A stretch of DNA of 64,000 bases from Myxococcales bacterium (GTDB lineage: Bacteria; Myxococcota_A; Polyangia; Polyangiales; Houyiibacteriaceae): contig JAOTVB010000001.1 of NCBI GenBank assembly GCA_029863605.1, positions 613,595 through 677,594 on the forward strand, in the 5' to 3' direction. Of the stretch, positions 9,551-18,975 are shown piece by piece (positions within the stretch are counted from its first letter, which is position 1; every line of letters begins with the position of its first letter). The translations under genes were made by a program, and so were the position numbers. The notes beneath the pieces were generated by a model. That model saw only the letters and a list, made by a program, of their open reading frames with translations, was not told where the DNA came from and searched no databases.

Positions 9551-11170
9551 TCAACGCCATCTAGGTGCATGATAGGGACGGATCGCCTCGCCCAGGATGA
9601 TCGCCTCTCGAATCGCCCCTGGCTGACGAAGGGACGCGACGAGAGTGTCGCCGATCGCACCGGTTGGAGGGCGGACGGCCTTTGGCTCTTGCGCGCGTCT
9701 TTCTTCGGTTCCGATCCCGATGATCGAAAGGCGTGCAGCCGCGAGGATCGGATCGTGTAAGGCGGGTTGCTCCGCAGCGGCGAGAACTGCGGCCGCCATG
9801 ATCCAACGAACGTCGGCGTGAACCGTCTCTCCGCGCGCCAGCTGGGCGCGCAATCGCTGAGTCTCGGCATGCTCGGCGTGCAAGTACGCGAACCCAGGGA
9901 TGTTCATCAGTTGGAAGTCGGCGAGCTCCGGCCACGACTGCCCGAGCAGGGTGTCGACGATCGAGTCGGCGAGTGCGTGCAAGGACTCGTCGGACAAACC
10001 TACCCACCGGCCGGCGAGCGGGAGATAATAAAGACCAACCTCGCCATGCTCGGCTTCCCAACGCGCCCAGAGCGAGTCGCCCTCCTGGTGCCGGCCCAGG
10101 TGGTGTAATACCCGGCTCGCCATGTAGAGGCGCAGGCGTGCAGGGGGGTGCTCGTCGATCCAGCCGTCGCCCGCAAAGATCGCGGAGGTGCGGTGCGCCG
10201 AGTCGGGGTCGCGAAACGCGCGTCGCATGGTCTCGACGTACGCGGGGCCAAGCATGAGCGTGCCCATCGTGTCGGCAAAGACTTCGGCAAGCCAAGCCCC
10301 AAAGAGCTGACGAAGCCACCCCGGATCGATCTCGCGCTCGGAGCTAGGTGCGGAGAGCCGTTGCGGTAGGCCGAGACGGTCATGGAGATCTGCCTCGAGA
10401 CCGTCGACGCTGTAGTAGAGGTCATGCGCGATCTCATGAGCGATCGCAGGCCACAACCAGAGGCTACGACCAAAGCCCCTCGGGATTCTCAGCGGAGCCA
10501 CACGGGTCGACGCAAAGCGCGGTACGATCGACAAGGCCCAGTCGCCGCTGACCACGACGGGGGTGCTGGTGCGCAAGCCGAGGCCATGCGCGCTTGCGAG
10601 CTCGAGGAGGGGCGCGTAACAGGCGTCCGCCATGGCGTCCGCGTCGCCCAATATCGAAGCCGAGCCGCGCAATCGTTGCTCCGCCATCCGGTCTAGGTAC
10701 CGCAGCAGCTGCTGAAGGCCTTGAATCACGGTGGCTTCCTGCATGACGGTCGACACCGTGGGCTTGCCGGCCAAAGACCTGTCGATGGCGGCGAGCCGGT
10801 CGAGTAAGTCGTCGCGGAGCGCTCGAACCAGGCGAATCAAACGCGGGTCGCCCTCGGCGCGCCGGAGCAGGGCCGTGGCTTGCTCCCGAAGCCGCATTGC
10901 CCGTGCCTGGGTCGTCGCGATGATATCGCCTTCGGGTGCGTGAGGCGCCGTTGCTGGCCGAGCGGGGGGAGAAGGAGGAGTGCGAAAAGGAGGCTCCGGC
11001 CTCGAAGGTGCTCTGGGCTTGCGTTGAGGCGCGCTTGCCTCCGCAGGCTCTCGTGGCGCCGAACGCGGTTCGGTCTTCTTTCGTCGATCGAGCCAGCGTT
11101 TCAGCAGCGGATAGAGGAGGTAGACCAGTACCGCAATCGCGCCAATCCAGTCTTTGAAAAGCTCCTCCAT
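9551..11170 (-). CDS. membrane-anchored HEXXH metallopeptidase-like protein
   Basis: A 539-residue protein I cannot assign to a named family. It has one N-terminal transmembrane helix (residues 8-24), a basic segment, a Pro/Ala/Arg-rich linker (about 33-80), a helical region and then a putative zinc site HEIAH at 245-249. A possible third ligand lies in AEVFADTMG near 295, the gluzincin-like arrangement. The rest looks alpha-helical. Protease activity is inference from the motif. It comes 6 bases after a 52-codon ORF and the floA operon on the same strand, suggesting a membrane-quality-control context. Confidence 0.7.
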   Translation of the reverse strand: MEELFKDWIGAIAVLVYLLYPLLKRWLDRRKKTEPRSAPREPAEASAPQRKPRAPSRPEPPFRTPPSPPARPATAPHAPEGDIIATTQARAMRLREQATALLRRAEGDPRLIRLVRALRDDLLDRLAAIDRSLAGKPTVSTVMQEATVIQGLQQLLRYLDRMAEQRLRGSASILGDADAMADACYAPLLELASAHGLGLRTSTPVVVSGDWALSIVPRFASTRVAPLRIPRGFGRSLWLWPAIAHEIAHDLYYSVDGLEADLHDRLGLPQRLSAPSSEREIDPGWLRQLFGAWLAEVFADTMGTLMLGPAYVETMRRAFRDPDSAHRTSAIFAGDGWIDEHPPARLRLYMASRVLHHLGRHQEGDSLWARWEAEHGEVGLYYLPLAGRWVGLSDESLHALADSIVDTLLGQSWPELADFQLMNIPGFAYLHAEHAETQRLRAQLARGETVHADVRWIMAAAVLAAAEQPALHDPILAAARLSIIGIGTEERRAQEPKAVRPPTGAIGDTLVASLRQPGAIREAIILGEAIRPYHAPRWR

Positions 11171-11176
11171 CAGCTT

Positions 11177-11335
11177 TCAGCGCTTGGGGCGCCTTCCGTA
11201 GATCAGCGCCTTCCGTTCCAGCGGACCAGCGCCGCGCTTGGCGAGCAGCTCCGCGAGCACCAGTCGCGCAACGAAACGTCGCGGCTGTGCGAGCAGCGCC
11301 TCCCGGGGGACCGGCGCCCTAGGGCTGACTTTCAT
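11177..11335 (-). CDS. small basic hypothetical protein overlapping floA
   Basis: A 52-codon ORF starting inside the last 17 bases of floA and ending 6 bases before the metallopeptidase gene. It is preceded by a full GGAGGT Shine-Dalgarno (plus-strand 11343-11348) with a 7-base spacer, the best ribosome binding site seen in this block. The product is arginine-rich with a middle helix ([17 protein letters not shown]) and a basic tail. No family is recognised. The site and spacing argue for a real gene; the short length argues for caution. Confidence 0.5.
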   Translation of the reverse strand: MKVSPRAPVPREALLAQPRRFVARLVLAELLAKRGAGPLERKALIYGRRPKR

Positions 11336-12308
11336 CGTCCGGACCTCCGGTCGCCTTACTGATCGCATCCCTCATATCGGTGTCGGCGGCGACGTTGCGC
11401 AGGTTGTAGTAGTCCATGACTCCGAGGTTGCCCTCCTTGAGCGCGTCGGCCATCGCCTGGGGAATCTTCGCCTCTGCCTCGACGAGGTGCGCGCGCATCT
11501 CTTCGACCTTGGCCCGCATCTCTTGCTCTGCTGCAACGGCGAGAGCCCGTCGACCCTCGGCGCGCGCCTGAGCGACTTGCTTGTCCGCTTCGGCCTGCTC
11601 GGTCATCAGCTTCGCGCCGATGTTCGTGCCGACGTCGACGTCTGCAATGTCGATCGACAGGATGTTGAATGCGGTGCCGCTGTCGAGACCGCGTGCGAGA
11701 ACGTTCTTCGAGATCGTGTCGGGGTTCTCGAGGACCTCGGCGTAGTTCGCCGAAGAACCTATCGTCGAAACGATCCCCTCGCCGACGCGTGCGACGACGG
11801 TTTCTTCCGTCGCGCCTCCGACCAGTCGATCGATGTTGGAGCGCACCGTGATCCGGGTCACCACCAGCAGCTGAATGCCGTCTTTGGCCACCGCGGTGAT
11901 CTTCGGCGTCGTGATCACGCGCGGATTGACACTCGTCTGTACCGCGTCGAGCACGTCACGACCTGCCAGGTCGATCGCGGCCGCCTGTTGAAAACCGAGC
12001 TTCATGCCAGCCTTGTCAGCGCTGATCAACGCGGTCACGACGCGGTCTACGTTGCCTCCGGCCAGGTAGTGAGATTCCAAGGTGTTGGTCGGCAGGTCGA
12101 TCCCCGCTTTCACCGCGGCGATGCGAGGGTTGACGACCTTTCCCGGGGGCACTCGACGCAGCCGCATCCCGATCAGCTCCCCAGGGCCAACCCACGCGCC
12201 GCTCGACCATGCCGCGATCAAGAGACGTATGGGGATCACCCACACGAACAGGAAGAACAGAATGAGGACTGCAACGAAAACGAGGCCGATTACTGAGAAT
12301 GGGACCAT
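11319..12308 (-). CDS. floA: flotillin-like protein FloA (UPF0365)
   Basis: A 329-residue protein with an N-terminal membrane hairpin (about residues 5-40), then an SPFH-like domain ([39 protein letters not shown]) and a coiled-coil C-terminus rich in EA repeats. FloA scaffolds membrane microdomains in Bacillus and relatives. It follows a short NfeD gene by 12 bases, the usual nfeD-floA pairing, on the minus strand. Length and sequence are full and normal for the family. Confidence 0.93.
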   Translation of the reverse strand: MVPFSVIGLVFVAVLILFFLFVWVIPIRLLIAAWSSGAWVGPGELIGMRLRRVPPGKVVNPRIAAVKAGIDLPTNTLESHYLAGGNVDRVVTALISADKAGMKLGFQQAAAIDLAGRDVLDAVQTSVNPRVITTPKITAVAKDGIQLLVVTRITVRSNIDRLVGGATEETVVARVGEGIVSTIGSSANYAEVLENPDTISKNVLARGLDSGTAFNILSIDIADVDVGTNIGAKLMTEQAEADKQVAQARAEGRRALAVAAEQEMRAKVEEMRAHLVEAEAKIPQAMADALKEGNLGVMDYYNLRNVAADTDMRDAISKATGGPDDESQP

Positions 12309-12320
12309 GGGATTTCCTTC

Positions 12321-12791
12321 CTACGTTGAATCTGGGGTGCGTACGACGACACGTGGGCCTTCCACCGTCATGACTTCGACTTCTCGATTGGACTCGACGT
12401 ATTCGCCTTCGGTCATGACATCGACTTCGTCGTGTCCGAAGCGAACACGACCGATAGGCCGAAGAGGAGTGACTGTGGTGCCGCGACGCCCCAGGAGATC
12501 GCTGCGATCTTCTTGAGACACAGCCTCTGCTTGGCTGTGTTCGAGAACCATCCGCCGTCCGGCTCTGCTCTTGGGGATGACGTAGAGCATCACGCCGGCC
12601 GCGACGATCGAAACTCCACCAGTCACGGTGCCCCAAAACGGACCGAGCTCCGTCCATGCGGCGATCGCTCCCGCGGCGAGTGCGAGCATCCCTAAGACGC
12701 CCGCGACGCCAAAGCCGGGCACGATAGCGACTTCCGCGAGCAGAAGAAGCAGGCCCAAGACCAGTACGGCGACGACTACAACCGCGGTCAC
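12321..12791 (-). CDS. short NfeD-like membrane protein
   Basis: A 156-residue protein with about three N-terminal transmembrane segments (to about residue 72) and a C-terminal OB-fold NfeD domain (LLGRRGTTVTPLRPIGRVRF, then EVMTVEGPRVVV). It lacks the ClpP-like protease domain found in the gene upstream. Such short NfeD proteins pair with flotillins, and this one sits between the long NfeD and FloA. It overlaps the long NfeD gene by 4 bases. Confidence 0.88.
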   Translation of the reverse strand: MTAVVVVAVLVLGLLLLLAEVAIVPGFGVAGVLGMLALAAGAIAAWTELGPFWGTVTGGVSIVAAGVMLYVIPKSRAGRRMVLEHSQAEAVSQEDRSDLLGRRGTTVTPLRPIGRVRFGHDEVDVMTEGEYVESNREVEVMTVEGPRVVVRTPDST

Positions 12792-14224
12792 GACTCATCC
12801 TCGGGTCGTACGATCAGCGCCGGCCCGTCCCGCCCGATCACCCGGACACGCGCGCCTCGCGCAATGAACTCACGCTCGCTGGTCGCCTCGTGACGCTCCC
12901 CCGCGATGGTGACCTTGCCCGCGGGCCGAAGGTCGGTGAGCGCTTCACCGATTTGACCTACCAGATCCGATGCGGTGGGGGCGGAAAGAAAACCGGTTTC
13001 GGCTTCCTGGAGGACCAGGGCTCGGCCCATCGCGCTTCTCGACAACAAGCGACCGACGACCAGCGCAAGCACGAAGGCGCCCAAGAGCGACAACATGACG
13101 CGAGTCATCGCGTCGGCGAGTATGCCGGTTCGGAAAGACACGTCGATCGGAATGCCGATCAGGGCGAGCACCAGCGATGCAATGACGAAGATGAGACCGA
13201 GCACGCCAGGGACGCCGAGGCCGGGCACGAAGAAGATCTCGACGACCACCAACACGACGCCGGCAACGAAGAGGAGCGCCTCTTCCCACCCGACGAGATG
13301 AACCACTGCGTGGCCACCAAAGAACAACGCGAGTGACAGGAAACCCGCGATGGTGAACGGCCCGACGCTCCGCGTGTAGAACGCGATCATGAGCCCCAGC
13401 ATGCCGACCGAAAGAAGCAAACCGCTCACGGTCGGCTCGGTCAGCCACCGTGCGATTTCTTCGCCCCAGTTGAGTTCTACGCGTGCGATCACCGGGTCCT
13501 TCAGCGTCAGCGCCTCCATGACGGCATCGAGATTGGCCGCCTTGGCATCAGCGATCCCGAGGTCGATCGCCCGGTCCGTGTCGAGGGTCAGGAGCTTGCC
13601 CTCTTTGACGATCCCTTTGATTACGACCTCGCGGTCGACCATCGCTTCGGCGATGTCGCCGCGACGCCCGTTGGCCTCGGCTGTGGAACGCATCTCGGCT
13701 CGCATGTACGAGACCATTTTCTCGCCGACGGCCTCGGCCTGTCCGCCGCCCGCTTGAATCGGCGTTGCGGCACCGATCGTTCCGCCCTCGCTGATCAGGA
13801 CGTTATCACACGCGAGCGCGATGAGAGCGCCTGCGCTAATCGCACGGGGATGTACGTAGGCCACGGTGCGCGGCGCGGCGTCTAGGAGGGCGTCACGGAT
13901 TTGAATCGCTGCATCGACACGCCCGCCCAACGTGTTGACGTCGAGGACGATGGCAACGGCATCAGGGTGTGTCTCGATTGCGCGTCGCACGAAAGCAGCG
14001 AGCCCCAGCTCTACAGTGCGATCGATTCCGATGACGACCACTTCGCTGCCGGCTGGCGCCTCGAGCGGGAGTGGCTGAATGTCGCTCGGCACATTCGCGC
14101 TCGGCGCCGGTCGGTACCCGGTCGGGCTGGGTTTTTGGCCAAGCGTCACCTGCGCCGTGCACAAGAGCACGCTGGCGACGATGAAGCCGCGAAAGCTCAA
14201 CCGAGGGATTCGAACCCACCTCAC
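12788..14224 (-). CDS. long NfeD: ClpP-class membrane serine protease
   Basis: A 478-residue protein: signal peptide (about 1-29), ClpP/SppA-like protease domain, four to five transmembrane helices and a C-terminal OB-fold. The probable nucleophile is Ser130 in PRAISAGALIA and the general base Lys169 in VGEKMVSY, as in archaeal NfeD (Ser-Lys dyad). The family cleaves hydrophobic membrane-protein segments and stomatin/flotillin-type partners. It is the first gene of the nfeD-nfeD-floA series. The divergent kinase gene starts 129 bases away, so the operon promoter must lie between 14225 and 14353. Confidence 0.92.
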   Translation of the reverse strand: MRWVRIPRLSFRGFIVASVLLCTAQVTLGQKPSPTGYRPAPSANVPSDIQPLPLEAPAGSEVVVIGIDRTVELGLAAFVRRAIETHPDAVAIVLDVNTLGGRVDAAIQIRDALLDAAPRTVAYVHPRAISAGALIALACDNVLISEGGTIGAATPIQAGGGQAEAVGEKMVSYMRAEMRSTAEANGRRGDIAEAMVDREVVIKGIVKEGKLLTLDTDRAIDLGIADAKAANLDAVMEALTLKDPVIARVELNWGEEIARWLTEPTVSGLLLSVGMLGLMIAFYTRSVGPFTIAGFLSLALFFGGHAVVHLVGWEEALLFVAGVVLVVVEIFFVPGLGVPGVLGLIFVIASLVLALIGIPIDVSFRTGILADAMTRVMLSLLGAFVLALVVGRLLSRSAMGRALVLQEAETGFLSAPTASDLVGQIGEALTDLRPAGKVTIAGERHEATSEREFIARGARVRVIGRDGPALIVRPEDES

Positions 14225-14353
14225 CGGATGAACCTAGCTCCGTTGGGACCCTAGCTCAATGCCATCGAGTCCCTGGCGAGCCAAAGAAGGCATCGAGAGC
14301 CTGCGGGCCGGGCTGGGCGTGATAGGCTCCGATCCTCAGGAAAGCAAGAACCG

Positions 14354-15406
14354 ATGGCGCCAACGCCCCCCGAGAACACTGGAGCCGTTCGCGAGGTCCA
14401 TCGCTTCGACGAAACGCGTCTCGACGTCTGGCTCGGGGAGCACGTGGATGGGTATACGGGCTCGTTGCAGGTGCGTCAGTTCGAGGGCGGTCAATCGAAC
14501 CCCACGTATTGGTTGGCTGATCGCGAGCGACAATATGCGCTCCGGAAGAAACCTCCAGGCAAGCTGCTGCCATCGGCACACGCCGTCGACCGGGAGTTCA
14601 CGGTGATGCGGGCGCTCGACGAGACGGACGTTCCGACGGCCAAGATGTACGCGCTTTGTGAGGACGACTCGGTGATCGGGACGTCGTTTTTCGTGATGGA
14701 GTTCGTGCCGGGGCGAATTTTTTGGAAAGCGCAGGTGGAAGGGGTCGATCGTGACGAGCGAGCGTCGATCTACGAAGAGCTGATTCGGGTGCTCGCCGCG
14801 ATTCACAACGTCGATTTGGAAAAGACTGGGCTTACCGAATACGGACGACACGGCGGGTACGTCGAAAGGCAGGTGAAGCGTTGGACGAAGCAGTATGTCG
14901 CTTCACAGACGGCTGACGTCGGGGCCATGGATCGACTGATTGAATGGTTGTCGGCGAACATTCCAGGTGACGACGCGACCACTCTCGTCCACGGTGACTA
15001 TCGGCTCGACAACATGATCTTCCACCCGACCGAGCCGCGCGCGCTGGCGGTCATCGACTGGGAGTTGTCCACCCTCGGGCATCCACTTTCGGATCTGGCC
15101 TACATCTGCATGCTGTATGATGTCGTACTTCCGAAGACGGGTGGGCTGTTGGGTGTCGACTTCGACGCGACCGGTATCCCGAGCGAGGAAGCTTTCGTGG
15201 CTCGGTATTGCGAGCTCACCGGGCGCAGCGGCGTACCTGACCTCGCCTACTACAAAGCGTTTTCGCTCTTTCGGCTGGCCGCGATCGCTCAAGGTGTCTA
15301 CAAACGTAGCTTGCAAGGGAACGCCAGCTCGGAGACCGCATCGATGTTTGGCGCCGCGGTTCCGCACCTCGCGGGGATCGCCTGTGGTTTGGTGGGGATC
15401 GGGTAG
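14354..15406 (+). CDS. APH-fold kinase of the ACAD10/ACAD11/LvaA type
   Basis: A 350-residue protein kinase-like enzyme. The ATP lysine is in YALRKKPPGK (about 65), the catalytic loop is HGDYRLDN at 213-220 (Asp215 as base) and the metal-binding Asp235 is in IDWELSTLGHP. The set KKPPGK...HGDYRLDNMIF...IDWELSTLG is characteristic of the kinase domain of ACAD10/11, LvaA and mycobacterial FadE36. Characterised members phosphorylate 4-hydroxyacyl-CoAs before their rearrangement and beta-oxidation. It is not an antibiotic resistance gene by sequence. No acyl-CoA dehydrogenase adjoins it; the nearest pair is at 43.5-45.9 kb. Confidence 0.87.
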   Translation: MAPTPPENTGAVREVHRFDETRLDVWLGEHVDGYTGSLQVRQFEGGQSNPTYWLADRERQYALRKKPPGKLLPSAHAVDREFTVMRALDETDVPTAKMYALCEDDSVIGTSFFVMEFVPGRIFWKAQVEGVDRDERASIYEELIRVLAAIHNVDLEKTGLTEYGRHGGYVERQVKRWTKQYVASQTADVGAMDRLIEWLSANIPGDDATTLVHGDYRLDNMIFHPTEPRALAVIDWELSTLGHPLSDLAYICMLYDVVLPKTGGLLGVDFDATGIPSEEAFVARYCELTGRSGVPDLAYYKAFSLFRLAAIAQGVYKRSLQGNASSETASMFGAAVPHLAGIACGLVGIG

Positions 15407-15409
15407 AGC

Positions 15410-15709
15410 ATGATCGAGCGAATCGTGTTGTTTAAGTTGAAAAGCGAGTACTGCAACGACGCGGCCCGCGCTGAGATTGCAGAACGCACGCGAACGGACC
15501 TCGGCGCGTTGAAAAGTGTTCGAAGTATCAGCGTTGGCGTCCCCGCGGACGAGCCAGCCGAAAAGAGTTGGGACCTGAGCTTGGTCGTCCGCTTCGACAC
15601 TCTCGAAGACGTCGACGCGTACGTGGTCGACCCCGTGCATCGCGCCTACGTCGACGACTACATGCGCGAGCGAATCGAGCTCCTCAAAGCCTGGAACTTC
15701 CGCGTCTAA
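15410..15709 (+). CDS. Dabb (stress-responsive A/B barrel) domain protein
   Basis: A 99-residue protein spanning one Dabb domain: it starts IERIVLFKLK, has a central helix, the strand SWDLSLVVRFDTLEDVDAY and the typical ending HRAYVDDYM. Dabb proteins are small dimeric ferredoxin-fold proteins; a few are enzymes (polyketide cyclases, decarboxylases) but most have no known role. It starts 3 bases after the kinase stop, so the two are surely co-transcribed. Confidence 0.88.
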   Translation: MIERIVLFKLKSEYCNDAARAEIAERTRTDLGALKSVRSISVGVPADEPAEKSWDLSLVVRFDTLEDVDAYVVDPVHRAYVDDYMRERIELLKAWNFRV

Positions 15710-15710
15710 A

Positions 15711-15743
15711 GAAAGGGGACAGTCTCCGTTTTGCACGGGTTAA
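15711..15743. repeat. palindromic intergenic repeat, copy 1
   Basis: A short element with core GGGGACAGTCTCC followed by a CACGGGTTAA tail. It sits directly after the Dabb gene and matches two copies near 54.5 kb. The core is close to a perfect palindrome around a central A. See the finding on this repeat family. Confidence 0.6.
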
Positions 15744-15794
15744 CCGAACCCGGTCGCATGCGGGCTTGGGGTCTGCTAGTTTCCGCGCGCCGAC

Positions 15795-17096
15795 ATGATT
15801 CCCCGCTATACACCGTCCGATTTTCGAGGTCTTTGGTCGTCCAGACGCAAGTACGAGGCGTGGTTCGACGTCGAGGTCGCCGCCTGCCGCGCCATGGAGA
15901 GCGCCGGGATCGTGCCTGCCGGAACAGCCGACCAGGTCAGCGGTTTTCGAGACCAGATCGACCCCGCTGCGATCGACGAGATCGAGAAAGTCACACGGCA
16001 CGACGTCATCGCCTTCCTGACTCATGTCGAGGGCTTGGCGGGTGAGCCCGCGCGCTGGCTGCATCGCGGAATGACCTCGTCGGACGTGCTCGATTCGTCG
16101 CTTGCGCTCTTGCTCGTCGAGGCGACCGACAAGCTCCTCGGACGCGTGGACGCCGTCCTCGAGGCCCTTCGCGGTCGAATCGAGGAGCACCGAAGGACCC
16201 CCGCCATCGGACGCTCGCACGGGATTCATGCCGAACCCGTGACCTTTGGTCTCATCTTGGCAGGGCACTACGCCGAGCTTCGACGCGGACGGGCTCGGCT
16301 CATGGTGGCGCGCGAAGAGATCGCCGTCGGGAAGATCGCCGGTGCCGTCGGGACTTATGCGCACCTCACTCCCGCCATCGAAGCCGAGGCGCTCAGTTCG
16401 CTCGGATTGCGGCCGGAGACAGCTGCGACTCAGGTGGTGGCCCGCGATCGTCACGCGGCGTACGTGTCTGCGCTAGGCGTCATCGCAGCCGGCATCGAAC
16501 GCTTTTCCACCAACGTCCGTCATTGGCAGCGGACCGAGGTCGGGGAGGCCGAGGAGCACTTCAAAAAGGGCCAAAAGGGGTCGAGCGCGATGCCGCACAA
16601 GCGAAACCCCGTCCTCACCGAGAATCTATCCGGCCTCGGACGCGTGGTGCGGGCTGCCGTCGTGCCTAGTTTGGAGAATGTGGCGCTCTGGCACGAGCGC
16701 GACATTAGCCACTCGTCGGTCGAACGGATGATGCTCCCCGACGCAACCTCGACCCTCGGCTTCATGCTCGATCGGGTTCGGGGTGTGATCGCCGACCTCG
16801 TCGTGTACCCCGAGCGGCTTCAGCAAAACCTCGACGAAACCGGAGGGCTCTGGGCGAGCGAGGGCATTCTCCTCGCGCTGGTCGACAAGGGCCTCGGGCG
16901 ACAAGACGCGTACGTCCTCGTCCAGCGCAACGCGATGAAGGCCTTCGAAGAGCAGGGGGAGTTTCGAGAGCTCCTCCACGCCGACACCGAAATCGGGAAG
17001 CATCTCACCGCAGAAGACATCGACCGGGAGTTCGACTTGGACCGCGCCTTGGCGCACGTAGACACGATCATCGATCGCGTCTTGGGAGGGGACTGA
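15795..17096 (+). CDS. purB: adenylosuccinate lyase
   Basis: A 433-residue fumarase-superfamily lyase that acts twice in purine synthesis (SAICAR to AICAR, adenylosuccinate to AMP). The family signature is [15 protein letters not shown] in the mobile loop that holds the catalytic serine. The conserved [14 protein letters not shown] segment (about residue 95) and [16 protein letters not shown] (about 140-155, catalytic His) are both intact. Length is normal. It is the first gene of a purB-purC-purS series. Confidence 0.97.
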   Translation: MIPRYTPSDFRGLWSSRRKYEAWFDVEVAACRAMESAGIVPAGTADQVSGFRDQIDPAAIDEIEKVTRHDVIAFLTHVEGLAGEPARWLHRGMTSSDVLDSSLALLLVEATDKLLGRVDAVLEALRGRIEEHRRTPAIGRSHGIHAEPVTFGLILAGHYAELRRGRARLMVAREEIAVGKIAGAVGTYAHLTPAIEAEALSSLGLRPETAATQVVARDRHAAYVSALGVIAAGIERFSTNVRHWQRTEVGEAEEHFKKGQKGSSAMPHKRNPVLTENLSGLGRVVRAAVVPSLENVALWHERDISHSSVERMMLPDATSTLGFMLDRVRGVIADLVVYPERLQQNLDETGGLWASEGILLALVDKGLGRQDAYVLVQRNAMKAFEEQGEFRELLHADTEIGKHLTAEDIDREFDLDRALAHVDTIIDRVLGGD

Positions 17097-17097
17097 G

Positions 17098-18069
17098 ATG
17101 ACCGTATCGATCGAGACTCTACGAGAGGGCCTTTCGAGAACCCTGGACGGAACGAACTTCGAAGGCTTGGGGCACCGATACGAAGGAAAGGTCCGCGACA
17201 ACTACACGAAGGACGGGAAGCGCACCATCGTCGTCACCGATCGGATCAGCGCGTTCGACCGGGTGCTCGGAACGCTCCCCTACAAGGGTCAGGTGCTCAA
17301 CTCGTTAGCCGCTTGGTGGTTTGATGAGACCGCCAGCGTCGTGCCAAACCACGTCATCGATGTGCCGGATCCGAACGTGATGGTGGGCATCGAATGCGAG
17401 CCGCTTCCAGTCGAATACGTCGTCCGCGCCTACATCACCGGCGTGACCTCGACCAGCATTTGGACGCACTACAGCAAAGGAACCCGCGTGTTTTGCGGTC
17501 ACGAGCTGCCCGACGGTCTGAAAAAGCACCAAAAACTCCCAGACCCGATTCTCACGCCGAGCACCAAAGCCGAACACGGAGACCATGACGTGTCGGTGTC
17601 GCGCGAGGAAATCCTCGCCATGGGTCGCATCAGCGAAGCCGATTTCGATGAGGCTGCTGGTTACGCGATGGCGTTGTTCGCGCACGGCCAGAAAGTCTGC
17701 GCCGAGCGGGGTCTGATCTTGGTCGATACGAAATACGAGTTCGGCAAGACGCCTGACGGCAAGATCGTCGTCATAGACGAGATCCACACCCCGGATTCGT
17801 CCCGCTTTTGGTACGCGAATAGCTACCGAGCGCGCTTCGATGCCGGCGAAGACCCTGAGAGCTTCGACAAGGAATACGTCCGCCGCTGGCTCGCAGGGAA
17901 GGGCTATAAAGGCGACGGCCCGGTTCCGACGATTCCCGATGAAGTTCGCGTCGAGGCGTCACGTCGCTACATCCAGGCTTGCGACGAGATCCGTGGCGTC
18001 CCCTTCGAGCCGGATACGACCGACCCACTTGCGCGCATCGCGAAGAACCTCGGTTTGGAGACAGCATGA
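17098..18069 (+). CDS. purC: phosphoribosylaminoimidazole-succinocarboxamide (SAICAR) synthase
   Basis: A 323-residue SAICAR synthase, which joins aspartate to CAIR using ATP. Visible marks are GKVRDNYT near residue 30 in the nucleotide loop, [25 protein letters not shown] and the C-terminal [14 protein letters not shown]. Length matches the longer, roughly 300-residue bacterial/yeast-like subgroup. Its ATG comes 1 base after the purB stop, and its own stop overlaps purS by 4 bases. Confidence 0.97.
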   Translation: MTVSIETLREGLSRTLDGTNFEGLGHRYEGKVRDNYTKDGKRTIVVTDRISAFDRVLGTLPYKGQVLNSLAAWWFDETASVVPNHVIDVPDPNVMVGIECEPLPVEYVVRAYITGVTSTSIWTHYSKGTRVFCGHELPDGLKKHQKLPDPILTPSTKAEHGDHDVSVSREEILAMGRISEADFDEAAGYAMALFAHGQKVCAERGLILVDTKYEFGKTPDGKIVVIDEIHTPDSSRFWYANSYRARFDAGEDPESFDKEYVRRWLAGKGYKGDGPVPTIPDEVRVEASRRYIQACDEIRGVPFEPDTTDPLARIAKNLGLETA

Positions 18070-18308
18070 AGGCCAATATCTACGTGACCCTCAAGCGGGA
18101 GGTCCTCGACCCACAGGGCGATGCAGTCCGACGCTCGCTCCGCTCGCTCGGCTTCGAAGAAGTGAAGTCCGCTCGCGTGGGTAAGCTCATCGAGCTGGAG
18201 CTTCACGGTGATGACCGAGAGTCCGCCGAATCCCACATCCAATCCATGTGTGAAAAACTCCTCGCCAATCCCGTCATCGAAGACTTCCGCTACGAAATCC
18301 TCGACTAG
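18066..18308 (+). CDS. purS: FGAM synthase subunit PurS
   Basis: An 80-residue PurS, the small dimeric partner of PurQ and PurL in formylglycinamidine synthase. It shows the family pattern [17 protein letters not shown]...LRSLGF and ends [11 protein letters not shown]. The ATG at 18066 overlaps the purC stop by 4 bases. PurQ and PurL normally follow purS but are absent here, so they lie outside the window. Confidence 0.95.
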   Translation: MKANIYVTLKREVLDPQGDAVRRSLRSLGFEEVKSARVGKLIELELHGDDRESAESHIQSMCEKLLANPVIEDFRYEILD

Positions 18309-18348
18309 AGGCGGGGTCGTTGACGTGGATGGGGGGTAGGGCTAGCGA

Positions 18349-18936
18349 ATGAGGGTGACGGTTCTTGGGTTGCCAGATGTGCGGACTGTGCTCGAGGAAC
18401 GCGCGCCGAAGGAGTTGCCGGAGCACGACAAGTGGGCTGCGGTAGCGGTGCTCTTGCGCGACGCGAGTGAGGGCCCGGAGCTGCTTTTCATAAGGCGAGC
18501 GGAGCATCCGAGTGATCCTTGGTCCGGCCATATGGCCTTTCCGGGAGGCCGGCAGCAGTCCGAGGATGCGTCGTTGCTCGACACTGCGATACGCGAAACG
18601 CGCGAAGAGGTCGGGCTCGACCTCGCCATCGGGGCCAACCACATCGGTCAACTCGATGACCTCCAGGCCATCGCGCGAGGCAAGCCACAGGAAACCGTGA
18701 TCCGCCCGTTCGTGTTTGAGGTTCATCGCGAGTACCCCCTGCGTGTCGACGATCGCGAGGTTGCCGAGGCGCTCTGGACGCCGCTACTTCCGTTGTACCG
18801 AGGCGAAGTGGATGCTGTGCGGCCTTACGAGTGGCACGGGACGCACATCGACTTCCCTGCCTATGACGTAGACGGGCGCCTGGTGTGGGGGCTCACTTAT
18901 CAGATGTTGCGTTCCTTCTTTCGGATTCTGGGGTAG
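18349..18936 (+). CDS. NUDIX hydrolase, CoA pyrophosphatase (NudL) type
   Basis: A 195-residue NUDIX enzyme. The box starts at GGRQQSEDASLL and contains the metal-binding RETREEVGLDL. The preceding DPWSGHMAFPGG motif is the UPF0035 signature of NudL-like enzymes, which cut CoA and acyl-CoA to 4'-phosphopantetheine plus ADP. Start ATG at 18349; 40 bases after purS, so possibly on the same message. Confidence 0.9.
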   Translation: MRVTVLGLPDVRTVLEERAPKELPEHDKWAAVAVLLRDASEGPELLFIRRAEHPSDPWSGHMAFPGGRQQSEDASLLDTAIRETREEVGLDLAIGANHIGQLDDLQAIARGKPQETVIRPFVFEVHREYPLRVDDREVAEALWTPLLPLYRGEVDAVRPYEWHGTHIDFPAYDVDGRLVWGLTYQMLRSFFRILG

Positions 18937-18975
18937 CCACCGCGCGCGCCGGTGCTAGGTTCCGTCGGAGAAACC

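Noticed and set aside
9546..9560. Short hairpin between the cytochrome c gene and the HEXXH gene
   Set aside because: Only a 5-base stem (ATGGC/GCCAT) and no T-tract; too weak to call a terminator.
14200..14224. T-arm-like GGTTCGAATCCC at the start of the long NfeD gene
   Set aside because: It is part of the coding sequence (VRIPRLS) and no tRNA body lies upstream.
14354..15406. Aminoglycoside resistance kinase
   Set aside because: The sequence follows the ACAD10/11-LvaA pattern, not APH resistance enzymes.
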